A stretch of 64,000 nt of DNA from Terricaulis sp. (GTDB lineage Bacteria; Pseudomonadota; Alphaproteobacteria; Caulobacterales; Aquidulcibacteraceae), in assembly GCA_024707365.1 (NCBI GenBank), contig JANPZV010000002.1, positions 330,558 through 394,557 of the forward strand, read 5' to 3'. Below, in pieces: positions 1-9,561 of the stretch; position 1 is the stretch's first letter; each line of letters opens with the position of its first letter. The notes below the pieces were generated by a model. It was not told where the DNA came from. It was given only the letters and a program-made list of their open reading frames with translations, and did not search any database. A program made the translations under genes and the position numbers.

Positions 1-2097
1 CCACGCCGCCGTGCGCCGGGTTTCAAGCTTGGCCGCTTCATCCTCGCCGTTCAGCAGCGGCTTGATGAATTCAAGATACCAATCGCAATAGACGTTCCAC
101 ACGAATTTATAGAGCGCGCCCGCCGCTTCGTTGAAGCGCCGCGCCTCCAATTCGCGCGTCACCGCCGCCAAGGTTTTCGCTGTTTCGCCCACGACCCAGC
201 GGTTCACCGTTTCTTTCGGCGAGCGCGGATCATATTCATCCCACACCGCGCATTCGTTCATCTGCGCAAAGCGGGCGGCGTTCCAAAGCTTGGTGCCGAA
301 ATTACGATAGCCTTCGATGCGCTGCTCGCTGAGCTTGATGTCGCGCCCTTGGGCGGCCATCGCCGCCAGCGTGAAGCGCAGCGCATCGGCGCCGTATTTA
401 TCGACAAGGTCCAGCGGGTCCATGGTGTTGCCCTTGGACTTGGACATCTTCGCGCCCTTGGCGTCGCGCACCAGGGCATGGATGTAGACCTCGTGGAACG
501 GCTCTTCCTTCATGAAGTGCAGCCCCAGCATCATCATCCGCGCCACCCAGAAGAAGATGATGTCATGCGCGGTGACGAGCGTTGAGGTGGGATAAAAGCG
601 CTTAAGCTCGGTGGTTTGCTCAGGCCAGCCCAGCGTCGAGAACGGCCAGAGCCCGGAGGAAAACCAGGTGTCGAGAACGTCCTCGTCCTGCTTGAGCGCA
701 ACGTCCTTGCCGTAATGCTTCTTGGCCGCGCTTTTGGCCGCGCTTTCGCTTTCCTCTACGAACACCTGCCCGTCAGGGCCGTACCAAGCCGGAATGCGAT
801 GGCCCCACCAGAGCTGGCGCGAGACGCACCACGGCTCGATATTGCGCATCCAATTATAATAGGTCTTGGTCCAGCTCTCGGGCGTGAATTTGGTTTTGCC
901 GCTTTCAACCGCCGCGATCGCGGGCTTCGCCAGCTCACCCGCATTGACGTACCATTGGTCCGTCAGCATCGGCTCGATCACGACGCCCGAGCGGTCGCCG
1001 AAAGGCTGCTGGATTTTCTTATCTTCCACCCGCTCAAGCAGGCCCAGCGCATCGATATCGGCCACGATTGCTTTGCGCGCCTCGAAGCGGTCCAGCCCGC
1101 GATATTTCGCCGGCACGTGGGGCGCATCGGCCATGCGGCCCTTGCCGTCCATCAGCACGTACATTTCAAGATCGTGCGCGCGGGCGACCTTGTAGTCGTT
1201 GAAATCGTGCGCGCCGGTGATCTTCACCGCGCCCGAGCCAAAATCGGGATCGGGATATTCATCGGCGATGATGGGAATGTAACGATCGGCCAGCGGCAAC
1301 AGCACGCGCTTGCCCACGATCGGCGCATAGCGCGCGTCCGAGGGATGCACGGCCACCGCGCCGTCGCCCAGCATGGTTTCAGGCCGCGTGGTGGCGATGG
1401 CGATGTAATCGCGGGTTTCCCATTCGGCAGGCTTGCCTTCTTCATCGAAGGCGATCGGGAATTGATAGGTCTCGCCGTTTTCGAGCGGGTATTTGAAGTG
1501 CCAGAAATGGCCGGCGACCTCTTTGTTCTCGACCTCGAGGTCTGAGATCGCCGTCTCGAAATGCGGATCCCAATTGACGAGGCGCTTATCCTTGTAAAGC
1601 AGCCCTTCCTTGTAGAGCTGCACGAACACTTTGAGCACGGCGGCCGAGAGGCCCTCGTCCATGGTGAAGCGTTCGCGGCTCCAATCGCAGCTCGCGCCGA
1701 GGCGGCGCAGCTGCTTGAAGATCATGCCGCCGCTTTCTTCCTTCCAGGCCCAGACGCGCTTGAGAAATTCCTCGCGCCCCAAAGTGCGGCGATCTTCGTT
1801 GCCGTCCTCTGCCAGCTTGCGCTCAACCACCATTTGCGTGGCGATGCCGGCATGATCCATGCCCGGCTGCCACAAGACGCTCTTGCCGCGCAGCCGCTCA
1901 AACCGCACCAGCACGTCCTGCAGCGTGTTGTTGAGCGCGTGCCCGATATGCAGCGAGCCGGTGACGTTCGGCGGCGGGATGACGATGCAGAAGGGATCGG
2001 CCTTCGGATCGGTTTTGGGCTTATAGGCGCCAGATTGCTCCCAAGCCTCGCTCCAGCGCGGCTCGACGTCTTTGGGATTGAAGGTGGTTTCGATCAT
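1..2097 (-). CDS. valS: Valine--tRNA ligase, 3' end outside window
   Basis: Class Ia aminoacyl-tRNA synthetase that charges tRNA-Val in the cytoplasm. The reading frame is open for 699 codons from an ATG at 2097 to the left edge, so about the last quarter is missing. The N-terminus carries the HIGH-type signature [14 protein letters not shown], and the KMSKS loop is KMSKSKGN near positions 424-450. A tryptophan-rich central region ([15 protein letters not shown]) matches the ValRS editing and catalytic segments. It lies downstream of the popZ-like gene on the same strand, but a strong hairpin terminator separates the two, so it probably has its own promoter in the roughly 115-bp gap. No frameshift was seen in the part present. 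Confidence 0.97.
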   Translation of the reverse strand, partial: MIETTFNPKDVEPRWSEAWEQSGAYKPKTDPKADPFCIVIPPPNVTGSLHIGHALNNTLQDVLVRFERLRGKSVLWQPGMDHAGIATQMVVERKLAEDGNEDRRTLGREEFLKRVWAWKEESGGMIFKQLRRLGASCDWSRERFTMDEGLSAAVLKVFVQLYKEGLLYKDKRLVNWDPHFETAISDLEVENKEVAGHFWHFKYPLENGETYQFPIAFDEEGKPAEWETRDYIAIATTRPETMLGDGAVAVHPSDARYAPIVGKRVLLPLADRYIPIIADEYPDPDFGSGAVKITGAHDFNDYKVARAHDLEMYVLMDGKGRMADAPHVPAKYRGLDRFEARKAIVADIDALGLLERVEDKKIQQPFGDRSGVVIEPMLTDQWYVNAGELAKPAIAAVESGKTKFTPESWTKTYYNWMRNIEPWCVSRQLWWGHRIPAWYGPDGQVFVEESESAAKSAAKKHYGKDVALKQDEDVLDTWFSSGLWPFSTLGWPEQTTELKRFYPTSTLVTAHDIIFFWVARMMMLGLHFMKEEPFHEVYIHALVRDAKGAKMSKSKGNTMDPLDLVDKYGADALRFTLAAMAAQGRDIKLSEQRIEGYRNFGTKLWNAARFAQMNECAVWDEYDPRSPKETVNRWVVGETAKTLAAVTRELEARRFNEAAGALYKFVWNVYCDWYLEFIKPLLNGEDEAAKLETRRTAAW

Positions 2098-2173
2098 CTC
2101 TTTGGGGATTCAGCACCCCGCAGATGGCGAGGCCAAAGCGCTATAGCAACCCTCGCGGCCCGGCGCGAGGCGT

Positions 2174-2209
2174 ACAAAACAACACCGCCCCGGCTGTGAA
2201 CCGGGGCGG
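2174..2209 (-). terminator. Rho-independent terminator after popZ-like gene
   Basis: On the minus strand, directly after the stop codon at 2214, the arms CCGCCCCGG (2185-2193) and CCGGGGCGG (2201-2209) form a perfect 9-bp stem with a 7-nt loop. A T-rich tract (complement of 2176-2183) follows. It should end the popZ-like transcript before valS. Confidence 0.75.
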
Positions 2210-2213
2210 CGGC

Positions 2214-2711
2214 TTAGAATGCAGCGGTGAGCCTTAGCGCGCCAGGCGCGGAAATCCGCTCAAGCTCGGCTTCCACGCGGGCCTCGACGATGGCCGGCAG
2301 ATTGCGATCCAGCCATTCCTTCAGCATGGGCTTGAGCAACTCGCGCACCACGCCTTCGATGGTTTGGCCCGGCGCGTCGCTGATGCGCAGCGTGCCGGCC
2401 AGGCGCGCCATCGAGCCGGCGGCGGCCGAAGCGGCGGGTGGGGAAATGATGGTTTCCGGCGTGATCGCCGCGGCGGCGGGCGCGGCGTGAACCGGCGCAG
2501 GCTCAGGTTCGGCGATGGGCTCGACCGCTTCAAACACGATGTCATCTTCCACCACTGGCGGCGGCGCGGCGGCGACAGGCGCGGCCGGCGCGGACTCGGT
2601 GAGATCCAGCACAGGCTCGGCGGGCGATTGCTCCTCCTCGGAGATGATGCGGCGGATCGACGCCAGAATCTCTTCCATGGAAGGTTCGGCTTGCGGATCT
2701 TGCAGCGCCAT
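2214..2711 (-). CDS. popZ: PopZ-like polar organising protein (DUF2497 family)
   Basis: 165-residue protein with the three-part PopZ layout. A short conserved N-terminal helix (SMEEILASIRRIISEEE) is followed by an acidic, proline- and alanine-rich low-complexity linker of about 80 residues, then a C-terminal helical block (VRELLKPMLKEWLDRNLPAIV). In Caulobacter, PopZ self-assembles at the poles and tethers the chromosome origin through ParB; the helices at the two ends mediate partner binding and oligomerisation. The start at 2711 is preceded by a GAGG-type ribosome site; an upstream in-frame start adds residues unlike the family. The popZ-valS neighbourhood is common in alphaproteobacteria. 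Function is inferred from family and context. Confidence 0.85.
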   Translation of the reverse strand: MALQDPQAEPSMEEILASIRRIISEEEQSPAEPVLDLTESAPAAPVAAAPPPVVEDDIVFEAVEPIAEPEPAPVHAAPAAAAITPETIISPPAASAAAGSMARLAGTLRISDAPGQTIEGVVRELLKPMLKEWLDRNLPAIVEARVEAELERISAPGALRLTAAF

Positions 2712-2876
2712 TTTCGAGCCTCGTGAATGCCAAGTTTGAGTCGTTCGACTCAAAGGTTATTGCGTGCAGCGATTCTCGTCCACGCACGCGCATTGAATCG
2801 CCTGTTGCTTCACAACAAATGCTGAGGCGTGAGCGAATAAGGGAACGTTAACGCGCGGACAGAGTCAGCGCCGCGC

Positions 2877-3527
2877 TCAGAACGCGAAAGCGGGCGCTTG
2901 CGCGAGCCCCGGCGCAACCGGCGGCGCTGCATCGAACGCCACGCGAAACGCGATGGTTTCGCCAGTTTTCGTATAGATTCGCGCCGAGCCCGCTGGCCCC
3001 TGGCGCACGATCACGCCCAAGCGCCCGCCCGGCGCAAGCTGATCAAGCCACGCATCTGGAACGATCTCGGCCGAGCCGTTGAGCATGATGAGATCGTAGG
3101 GCGCGGCATCGGCCCAGCCATGGGCGGCGGTGGTGCAAACGGTTTGCACATTGGCGATCCCGCACGCTTCCAGCGCCGCGCGCGCGGCGAACGAGAGCTC
3201 AGGATCGGGATCGTGCGCCACCACCTCTTTGCAGCAGGCGGCCAGCACGGCCGCGCCATAGCCGGTGGCGCCGGCGATTTCGAGCCCGCGCTCATGGCTC
3301 TTGGCCCCGAGCGCATGGATCAGCTTGGCGAGATCGCGCGGGCGCATCAGCACCCGGCCGGGCGCCACCTCAAGCTCCATATCGCCATAGGCGAGGCCCC
3401 GCTTGGCGGGCGGCGCGAACCGCTCACGCGGCAGCGTGCGCATCGCGCCGAGAATGCGCGGGTCCGTCACGTCATTGGTGCGGACTTGAGATTCGACCAT
3501 TTGATCGCGGGCTTGCGCGAAATCCAT
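2877..3527 (-). CDS. Protein-L-isoaspartate O-methyltransferase family protein
   Basis: 216-residue Rossmann-fold SAM-dependent methyltransferase of the PIMT family, which in its classical form methylates isoaspartyl residues in damaged proteins. The N-terminus (MVESQVRTNDVTDPRIL) is typical of the alphaproteobacterial branch. The SAM motif I reads LEIAGATGYGAAVLAACC, and a later YDLIMLNGSAE stretch occupies the post-motif position. The glycine-rich motif departs from the usual GxGxG, so activity on isoaspartate is uncertain. The start at 3527 has a GAGGG ribosome site. In many relatives this gene is followed by tolC and then popZ/valS; here tolC is absent and popZ follows directly. Confidence 0.85.
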   Translation of the reverse strand: MDFAQARDQMVESQVRTNDVTDPRILGAMRTLPRERFAPPAKRGLAYGDMELEVAPGRVLMRPRDLAKLIHALGAKSHERGLEIAGATGYGAAVLAACCKEVVAHDPDPELSFAARAALEACGIANVQTVCTTAAHGWADAAPYDLIMLNGSAEIVPDAWLDQLAPGGRLGVIVRQGPAGSARIYTKTGETIAFRVAFDAAPPVAPGLAQAPAFAF

Positions 3528-3584
3528 GTGAGGCACCCTCTTCAACGCCCCGGTTAAGCCGCCCCGGCCCCGCCGGCAAGCGCC

Positions 3585-4299
3585 CTACCGGCACATCTTG
3601 TCGCGCCCGAGATCGAAATGCAGGTGATCGCGGTGGGCGGCGTTGTAATCGGGGGAGAGCACCGCCTCGAACAACGGGCGGGCAGGCGCCATCGCGCACC
3701 GCGCGGAGGAAGGCGCGCTCCGCAGGCCGGCCGCGCCAGCCGCCCAGCACCTTGATTTCGCTGCCATCTTCCAGCGTGAAGCCGCCAATATCGACGGCGT
3801 TGGCGCGCGCATGCTCGCTGAGCCGGCGATCGCTGCGCCCCGCCACTTGGCGGCAGGCATAGACCGCCCCGGCCAGATCAATGCGCGCCACGCCCTGGCC
3901 CAGATGCTCGGCCGCCGCCGGGGCCACCACGTCCCGCTCCCACAGCGCCAGCGCCGCGGCCAGCGCGCAGGAGCCGCCCACCGGGCTCGAATAAGGGTGC
4001 ACCGAAAGCGTCAGCTCCACCGCCTCGTCATAGCCGCAGGCCCCCTCGCGCCGATCCGGCAGTTCCGCGATTCCAAAGCCGGCCTCTTCCAGCGCCGCCC
4101 GGCAGATGGCCACATCGTCCTGAAACACCGCGATCTGGTCGGTGCGCAGCAGCGCAGGCTCGGCTGGCGGCTCGGGCACAGCCGGCCGGAGCAGGAACAG
4201 CCCGCCCATCAGCACGGCCAGCCCCGCCAGCGCGCCGGCGGCGACCAGCCTGGCCCGCGCCTGGCCTTCTGCTTTTAGAGGACGAAAGAAACCCAGCAT
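3585..4299 (-). CDS. Extensin-like / M15-type peptidase family protein (frameshifted)
   Basis: Membrane-anchored periplasmic protein. An N-terminal transmembrane helix (residues about 17-38) is followed by an extensin-like C-terminal domain, which shares the metal-binding layout of M15 D-Ala-D-Ala peptidases: a His-x6-Asp motif in SEHARANAVDIGGF and a terminal HRDHLHFD. A cell-wall role is inferred. The frame breaks near 3680: the first part ends in RAVRDGAC and the rest (PLFEAVLSPDYNAAHRDH) continues one base over. Removing one C from the C run of the coding strand restores a family-like sequence, so this is probably a sequencing error rather than a pseudogene. The gene ends 57 bp before the PIMT-like start. 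Confidence 0.75.
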
Positions 4300-4370
4300 G
4301 GTGCGCCGCGCCTTGACCGATTCCCTGCAACACGCCTAGGAGAAGCCCCCCGGCGCACTGCGCCGCGCCC

Positions 4371-4443
4371 GGCCTCGTGGCGGAGTGGTTACGCAGCGGA
4401 TTGCAAATCCGTGCACCCCGGTTCGATTCGGGCGAGGCCTCCA
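4371..4443 (+). tRNA. tRNA-Cys (GCA)
   Basis: Acceptor arms GGCCTCG and CGAGGCC pair perfectly, the discriminator base is T (usual for tRNA-Cys) and CCA is encoded at 4441-4443. The anticodon loop TTGCAAA holds GCA, and the T-arm carries GGTTCGATTC. Confidence 0.95.
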
Positions 4444-4751
4444 ATTTCCCACCATAGCAACACTTTTGCAGGCTTCGTGAATGGCGCGTTCGCTATTTAC
4501 GGAATGTTTACCCGTTAGAGGGATATTCACCTCGTCTTCCCTTGGAGACACCCCACCATACCCAACGCCTTCGAGGGCCCCGCAAGGGGCCTCGTTTTCG
4601 TTAGGGGCTTGGCAATATCCTGCTCACCCCTGCTTAACGGCTTCGATCAAGGCCCGGCGCCCGCCTGCGGCGCCAGATACGCAAACAGGGCTTTTCCCTG
4701 CGCGCCGAACTTGATAGGAAGCCGCCCTCGCGCTTCGGCGCGCGAAAATGG
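4444..4751. other. Intergenic gap between two tRNA genes
   Basis: About 308 bp with no convincing gene. It holds one hairpin terminator (4572-4597). Short open frames on both strands have no family-like features. Confidence 0.6.
4572..4597 (+). terminator. Rho-independent terminator downstream of tRNA-Cys
   Basis: GAGGGCCCC and GGGGCCTC arms around a GCAA loop, followed by GTTTTCG. A GC-rich stem plus a short T run is the expected form for terminating the tRNA-Cys transcript. Confidence 0.65.
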
Positions 4752-4826
4752 TCCTCGGTAGCTCAGCGGTAGAGCAACCGGCTGTTAACCGGTTGGTCGT
4801 AGGTTCGAATCCTACCCGGGGAGCCA
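4752..4826 (+). tRNA. tRNA-Asn (GTT)
   Basis: Acceptor arms TCCTCGG and CCGGGGA (one G-T pair), discriminator G and encoded CCA at 4824-4826. The anticodon arm GGCT-GTT-AACC gives GTT. D-arm GCTCAGCGGTAGAGC and T-arm GTTCGAATCC are canonical. Confidence 0.95.
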
Positions 4827-4940
4827 TTCCCTATCCTCATAGAGATATCGCCCCGCTCGGCATGCGCCGTGCGGGGTTTTGTTTGCGCCGCGCCGGCGCA
4901 GCCGCTTTTCAGCCCCGCCCCAAGCGGGCATGACGCGCTG

Positions 4941-6533
4941 ATGCATGACGTGATCATCATCGGGGCCGGGCATAACGGGCTGACGTGCGCGGCATATCTG
5001 GCGCGGGCGGGGTTCAAAGTGCTGGTGCTGGAGCGGCGCGGCGTCGTGGGCGGGGCGGCGGTGACGGAGGCGTTTCACCCCGGCTTCCGCAATTCGGTGG
5101 CGAGCTACACCGTCTCCCTGCTCAATCCCAAGGTGATCGCCGATCTTGAACTCAAGCGTCACGGCTTGCGGCTCGTGGAGCGGAAGGTCTCGAACTTTCT
5201 GCCGCTGCCAGGCGATGACTATTTCATGGCCGCGCCGGGGATCACGCAGGATCAAGTGGCGCGGTTTTCCAAGCGCGATGCGGCGCGGCTGCCTGAGTAT
5301 GAGCAGCGGCTTGAAACCATCGCCGACGTGGTGCGCGCGCTGCTGCTTAAGCCGCCGCCGAACCTCGTAGAGCATGGCCTCGTGCGCGGCATCGAAGAAG
5401 CGGTGCGCGCCGCGCAATTGGGCGGGCGGCTCAACAAGCTCGACATCACCGCCAAGCGCGATCTGCTTGATCTCTTCACCAAATCCGCCGGCGAGTGGCT
5501 GGATCATTGGTTTGAGAGCGAACCGGTGAAGGCGCTGTTTGGCTTTGACTCGATCGTCGGCAATTTCGCCAGCCCTTACACGCCGGGCTCGGCCTATGTG
5601 CTACTGCATCATGTGTTTGGCGAGGTGAATGGCAAGAAGGGCCTGTGGGGGCACGCGATCGGCGGCATGGGCGCGATCACCCAAGCGATGGCCGCCTGCT
5701 GTCGCGAGCGCGGCGTAGAGATTCGCACCGATGCGGGCGTTGCGGAGATCATCGTCGATGATGACGGCGACGCGCGCGGCGTCATCACCGAGAGCGGCGA
5801 GCGGCTGCATGCGCGGGCGGTGATTTCCAATCTCAATCCGAAGCTGCTGTTTACGAGCCTTGCGCCGCAAGAGGCGTTGCCGGCCGATTTCCGCGAGCGC
5901 ATCGGCCGCTACAAGAACGGCTCGGGCACGTTCCGCATGAACGTGGCGCTTTCGGAGCTGCCGCGTTTCACCTGCAAGCCCGAAGCGGGCGATCACCTCA
6001 CCGCCGGCATCATCATCGCGCCAAGCCTTGCCTATATGGAGCGCGCTTATGACAGCGCGCGCGCGAAAGGCTGGTCTGATCAGCCGATCGTGGAGATGCT
6101 GATCCCTTCGACGCTGGACGAGACGCTGGCGCCGCCCGGCCAGCATGTGGCGAGCTTGTTTTGTCAGCACGTTGAGCCGCAGCTTTCGGGCGGGCGCTCA
6201 TGGGATGATCACAAGGATGAGGTGGCGGATCTGATGATCGCCACGGTGGATCGATACGCGCCGGGCTTCGCCGCTTCCGTGCTGGGGCGGCAGGTGCTTT
6301 CCCCGCGCGATCTCGAACGCACGTTCGGGCTGGTGAATGGCGACATCATGCACGGCGCGCTATCGCTGGATCAGTTGTTCTCCGCGCGGCCGGTGCTGGG
6401 GCATGGCGATTATCGCACGCCGATCAAGCGGCTCTATCAATGCGGCAGCGGCACGCACCCCGGCGGGGGCGTCACCGGCGCGCCGGGGCATAATGCGGCG
6501 AAGGTGGTGGCCAGGGATTTAGGCGCGCGTTAG
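4941..6533 (+). CDS. FAD-dependent oxidoreductase, PYROXD2 / CrtI-like family
   Basis: 530-residue flavoprotein of the phytoene-desaturase-like superfamily. The N-terminal Rossmann motif VIIIGAGHNGLTCAAYLARAG binds the FAD ADP moiety, an acidic/basic turn follows (LVLERRGVVGGAA), and the C-terminal flavin-contacting segment is YQCGSGTHPGGGVTGAPGHNAA. Length and end motifs fit the PYROXD2-type branch rather than carotenoid desaturases, so the substrate is unknown. The start at 4941 was chosen because the dinucleotide-binding motif begins within a few residues; an earlier in-frame ATG at 4869 would add 24 atypical residues. No carotenoid genes lie nearby; a gap with repeats follows. Confidence 0.85.
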   Translation: MHDVIIIGAGHNGLTCAAYLARAGFKVLVLERRGVVGGAAVTEAFHPGFRNSVASYTVSLLNPKVIADLELKRHGLRLVERKVSNFLPLPGDDYFMAAPGITQDQVARFSKRDAARLPEYEQRLETIADVVRALLLKPPPNLVEHGLVRGIEEAVRAAQLGGRLNKLDITAKRDLLDLFTKSAGEWLDHWFESEPVKALFGFDSIVGNFASPYTPGSAYVLLHHVFGEVNGKKGLWGHAIGGMGAITQAMAACCRERGVEIRTDAGVAEIIVDDDGDARGVITESGERLHARAVISNLNPKLLFTSLAPQEALPADFRERIGRYKNGSGTFRMNVALSELPRFTCKPEAGDHLTAGIIIAPSLAYMERAYDSARAKGWSDQPIVEMLIPSTLDETLAPPGQHVASLFCQHVEPQLSGGRSWDDHKDEVADLMIATVDRYAPGFAASVLGRQVLSPRDLERTFGLVNGDIMHGALSLDQLFSARPVLGHGDYRTPIKRLYQCGSGTHPGGGVTGAPGHNAAKVVARDLGAR

Positions 6534-7075
6534 CGCCCTCGCGCGCCAAAGGCTGCGGAGGCGGAAGCGCAGCGTGCGCGCGCGGTTTTTATGCAAAGCT
6601 TGCGCTTTGCGGGATTGAGCTCGGTGCGTGCTGCACGCTGCGCTCCCGCGATCGTTGTTCTGCCAGCGTTATGTCCGGGGCGCGTGTTCAGCGCGTGGAC
6701 GATCCAGCCAACGGCGAGCGGGTTTGGCCAAACCCAAACCCGGACCCGGCGGTTTCACTGCCCCGCCGGCATGGCGCCCGCACGCTTCATGCTCCCCGTT
6801 TACGGGGGAGCTGTCAGCGAAGCTGACTGAGGGGGCGGCGACAACCTCCCCCTTCGGCTCGCTTCGCTCGCCACTTCCCCCGCAAGCGGGGGAAGATGAG
6901 TCGGCAGCGTTTCTCGCTCGATCGCATCGCTATTCCAGTGTGGGATTTGAGCGCCAACTCCCTCCGCGTGAACGGCGATGAGGCAAGTATAAACGCGCGG
7001 GCGAAGGGGTTGGATAGATTTTTTGCGGGGCGCTGAAATCGGCGGTTTTTATGGGAAAACCTGTGGGATAGCGCC
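6534..7075. other. Intergenic region rich in short inverted repeats
   Basis: About 540 bp between convergent genes without a credible CDS. It contains several GC-rich inverted repeats (see 6791-6895). Short open frames here are low-complexity and repeat-derived. Confidence 0.6.
6791..6895. repeat. REP-like cluster of GC-rich hairpins
   Basis: Three adjacent features: CTCCCCG-TTTA-CGGGGGAG (6791-6810), an AGCGAAGCTGACTGAGGGGG segment, then CTTCCCCC-GCAA-GCGGGGGAAG (near 6874-6895). The paired C5/G5 arms with short loops resemble dispersed extragenic palindromes. Position between convergent genes would also allow transcription termination. Confidence 0.55.
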
Positions 7076-8907
7076 CTATTCGGCGGCCAGCGCCGGCTCT
7101 TCGGCCTGTAGCTTCCAAAGGCTGGCGTAGAGCCCATCTTCGGCGATCAGCGCCGCATGCGCGCCGCGCTCAACCACGCGCCCCTCTTCCAGCACGATGA
7201 TCTGATCGGCGGCGGCGATGGTGGAAAGCCGGTGCGCGACGACGATAGTGGTGCGCCCGCGCGAGGCTTCTTCCAACGCATCCTGCACCTCGGCCTCGGT
7301 GCCGCTGTCGAGCGATGAGGTGGCTTCATCGAGGATAAGGATGGCGGGATTTTTCAGCACCACGCGGGCGATGCCGACGCGCTGCTTTTCACCGCCCGAA
7401 AGCTTGAGCCCGCGTTCGCCCACGCGCGTATCCCAGCCTTGGGGCAGGCTTTCGATGAAATGCAAAAGCTGCGCGCGGCGTGCGGCGTCATCCAGCTCTT
7501 GCTGCGTCGCTTCGGGGCGGGCGTAGCTGATATTGTAGCGGATGGTGTCGTTAAACAGCACCACGTCCTGGGGCACGAGGCCGAGCGCCTGGCGCACGGA
7601 GTTTTGCGTGACGCTGCGCAGATCCTGGCCATCGATCAGCACGCGGCCCGCGCTTGGATCGTAAAAGCGGAACAGCAGTTTGAGGATGGTGGATTTGCCG
7701 GCGCCGGAGGGGCCGACGATGGCGGTGGTTTTGCCCGCGGGCGCGGTAAAGCTCACGGAATCAAGCCCGCGATCGCGGCCCTCGTGCGCGAAGCTGACGG
7801 CCTCGAACGCCACCTCGCCGCTTTTGGGCGCAAGCGCGGGCGCGCCCGGCGCATCGGCGATATCTGGCTGCTCATCAAGCAGCGCATACATCTTTTCCAT
7901 ATCGATCGAGGTTTGCTTGATCTCGCGATAGGCAAAGCCCAGCATGTTGAGCGGGGCGTAAAGGTTCGTCATGATGAGGATGACGGCGGTGATGTCGCCC
8001 GGCCCCATCGGCCCGCGCGCGACAAGAAACCCGGCCGACAGCACCATCGCCAGCAGGCCGATATTCATCACCACGTTCTGCGCCACGTTGAGCAGCACCA
8101 GCGAGGTGTTGGCGCGCACGGCGGCTTTGGCGTATTGCGCCAGCGCCCCGTCATAACGCTCGGCCTCGCGCGCTTCGGCGGCGAAGCTTTTCACGGTTTC
8201 AAAATTGAGCAGCAGATCCACGGCGCGGCCTGCGGCTTCGCTATCGAGCTCATTCATTTCGCGGCGATATTTCAGCCGCCATTCGGTCACGCCGAAGGTG
8301 GCCCAGGCGTAAACGCCCACCGTGAGCGCCGCGATCAGCGCGAAATTCCAGCCATAGCGCCAGGCCAGAACGCCTGCGGCGAGCGCAAGCTCAACCACCG
8401 TAGGCCCGATATTGAAGGCCAGAAAGCGCAACAGAAAATCGATCGCGCGGACGCCGCGCTCAATGGTGCGATAGACCGTGCCGGTGCGTTTGGATTGATG
8501 GAAGCGGACCGAGAGCGCATGCACATGCGCGAACACGCGCGCCGGCGCGGCGCTGGGCCTCTTCGGTGATGGGCTGAAACAGCGCGTCGCGCAATTGCGG
8601 GCCGGCGGTGGAGGCAAAGCGCAGCGCCGCCCAAAAGCCGGCGAGCCCCAAAAACAACGGCAGCGCGCGCCTCGCCGCGCCCCTCCGACAGCGCGTTGAT
8701 GCCGTCGGCCAGCACCAAGGGCGAAAACACCGCGAGCACTTTGGCCGCGAGCGTGAGCCCGAACGAGGCCCACAGGCGCACGCGATAGCCTGGCCCTTTC
8801 AGCCCGCCGATGAGCACCATAAGGCGCGTGATGCTGCGCAACAGCGGGGGCGAGCCGTCGTCCGCCTCGCCCGATCCCTCGCCATGTCTTCCTTCGCCGC
8901 GCGCCAT
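7076..8907 (-). CDS. Atm1-type half-size ABC exporter (two frameshifts)
   Basis: Half transporter of about 610 residues: six predicted transmembrane helices, then an ATPase domain with Walker A GPSGAGKST, a Q-loop near LVPQDVVLFNDT, signature LSGGEKQR and Walker B ILILDEATSS. The Atm1/HMT1 family exports glutathione-linked sulfur or metal species. Relatives with the segment GTVYRTIERG and YREIKQTSIDMEKM belong to this family. The N-terminal 260 bp, the next 120 bp and the rest lie in three frames, with shifts near 8668 and 8543; joining them gives a complete exporter. The start at 8907 (MARGEG) has an AGGA ribosome site; a TTG 9 bp upstream is less likely. Confidence 0.85.
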
Positions 8908-8989
8908 CTGAAACAATCCTTCGCTGCGGACTTAGGCCGGCTGGTTTTCCCCGCAATGGCGCCTTAATGGCTAAGTGTAATGATACCTC

Positions 8990-9561
8990 ATGGCTGATTC
9001 CAAATCCCTCCAGCGCCAGATCAAGTCGGTGTGCGTGTATTGCGGCTCCTCGGAGACGACGCGCCCCGAATATCTCGATCTCGCCACACGTTTTGGCGTG
9101 GAATTGGCCGCGCGCGGGCTGCGGCTTGTCTATGGCGGAGGGCGATCGGCCTGATGGGGCGCGTGGCGCGCGCCGCGCACGAGGCGGGCGGAAGCGTGTT
9201 GGGCATTATGCCGCGCTTTTTGGAGCGGCGCGAAGTGGTGTTCGACGCTGTCGAGCACCGGCTTGTCGATACCATGCATGAGCGCAAGCACATCATGTTC
9301 GAGGAAAGCGATGCGTTCGTGGTGCTGCCGGGCGGCATCGGCACGCTGGAGGAAGCGGTGGAGACGCTCTCCTGGCGGCGGCTTGATCTGCACAAAAGCC
9401 CACCGTGTTCCTCTCGGAAGACGATTTCTGGGCGCCGTTCTTTCACCTGATCGATCACCGCGATCGAGGCCAACCTCACCCCGCGCGATTTCGTGGACAC
9501 GGTGGCGAACGCGCGCAGCATCGAGGAATGCTTCACTGCGCTTGAGGCGCTTGCGCGCTGA
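8990..9561 (+). CDS. LOG family protein (cytokinin riboside 5'-monophosphate phosphoribohydrolase-like), frameshifted
   Basis: Rossmann-like nucleotide phosphoribohydrolase of the LOG family, historically misnamed lysine decarboxylase. Hallmarks: VCVYCGSSE at the N-terminus, LVYGGG, MHERKHIMFEESDAF and the signature PGGIGTLEE. Three frame breaks: near 9144 a G is missing from a G run (GGAGGGCGAT), near 9403 in CAAAAGCCC, and near 9462 in GATCACCGCGATC. Joining the pieces gives about 190 residues ending SIEECFTALEALAR. Likely sequencing errors, though three in one small gene leaves genuine decay possible. The 3' end overlaps the convergent cyclase gene by 29 bp. Confidence 0.8.

Noticed and set aside
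616-2199. Plus-strand open frames opposite valS
   Set aside because: Antisense shadows; valS itself is one continuous open frame on the minus strand.
4371-4826. tRNA-associated integration site
   Set aside because: Both tRNA genes are intact and no integrase or duplicated 3' end lies nearby.
7439-8569. 376-aa plus-strand open frame
   Set aside because: Shadow opposite the ABC exporter.
8990-9561. LOG gene as a true pseudogene
   Set aside because: Breaks resemble the homopolymer errors seen in essential genes, although three in one gene leaves some doubt.
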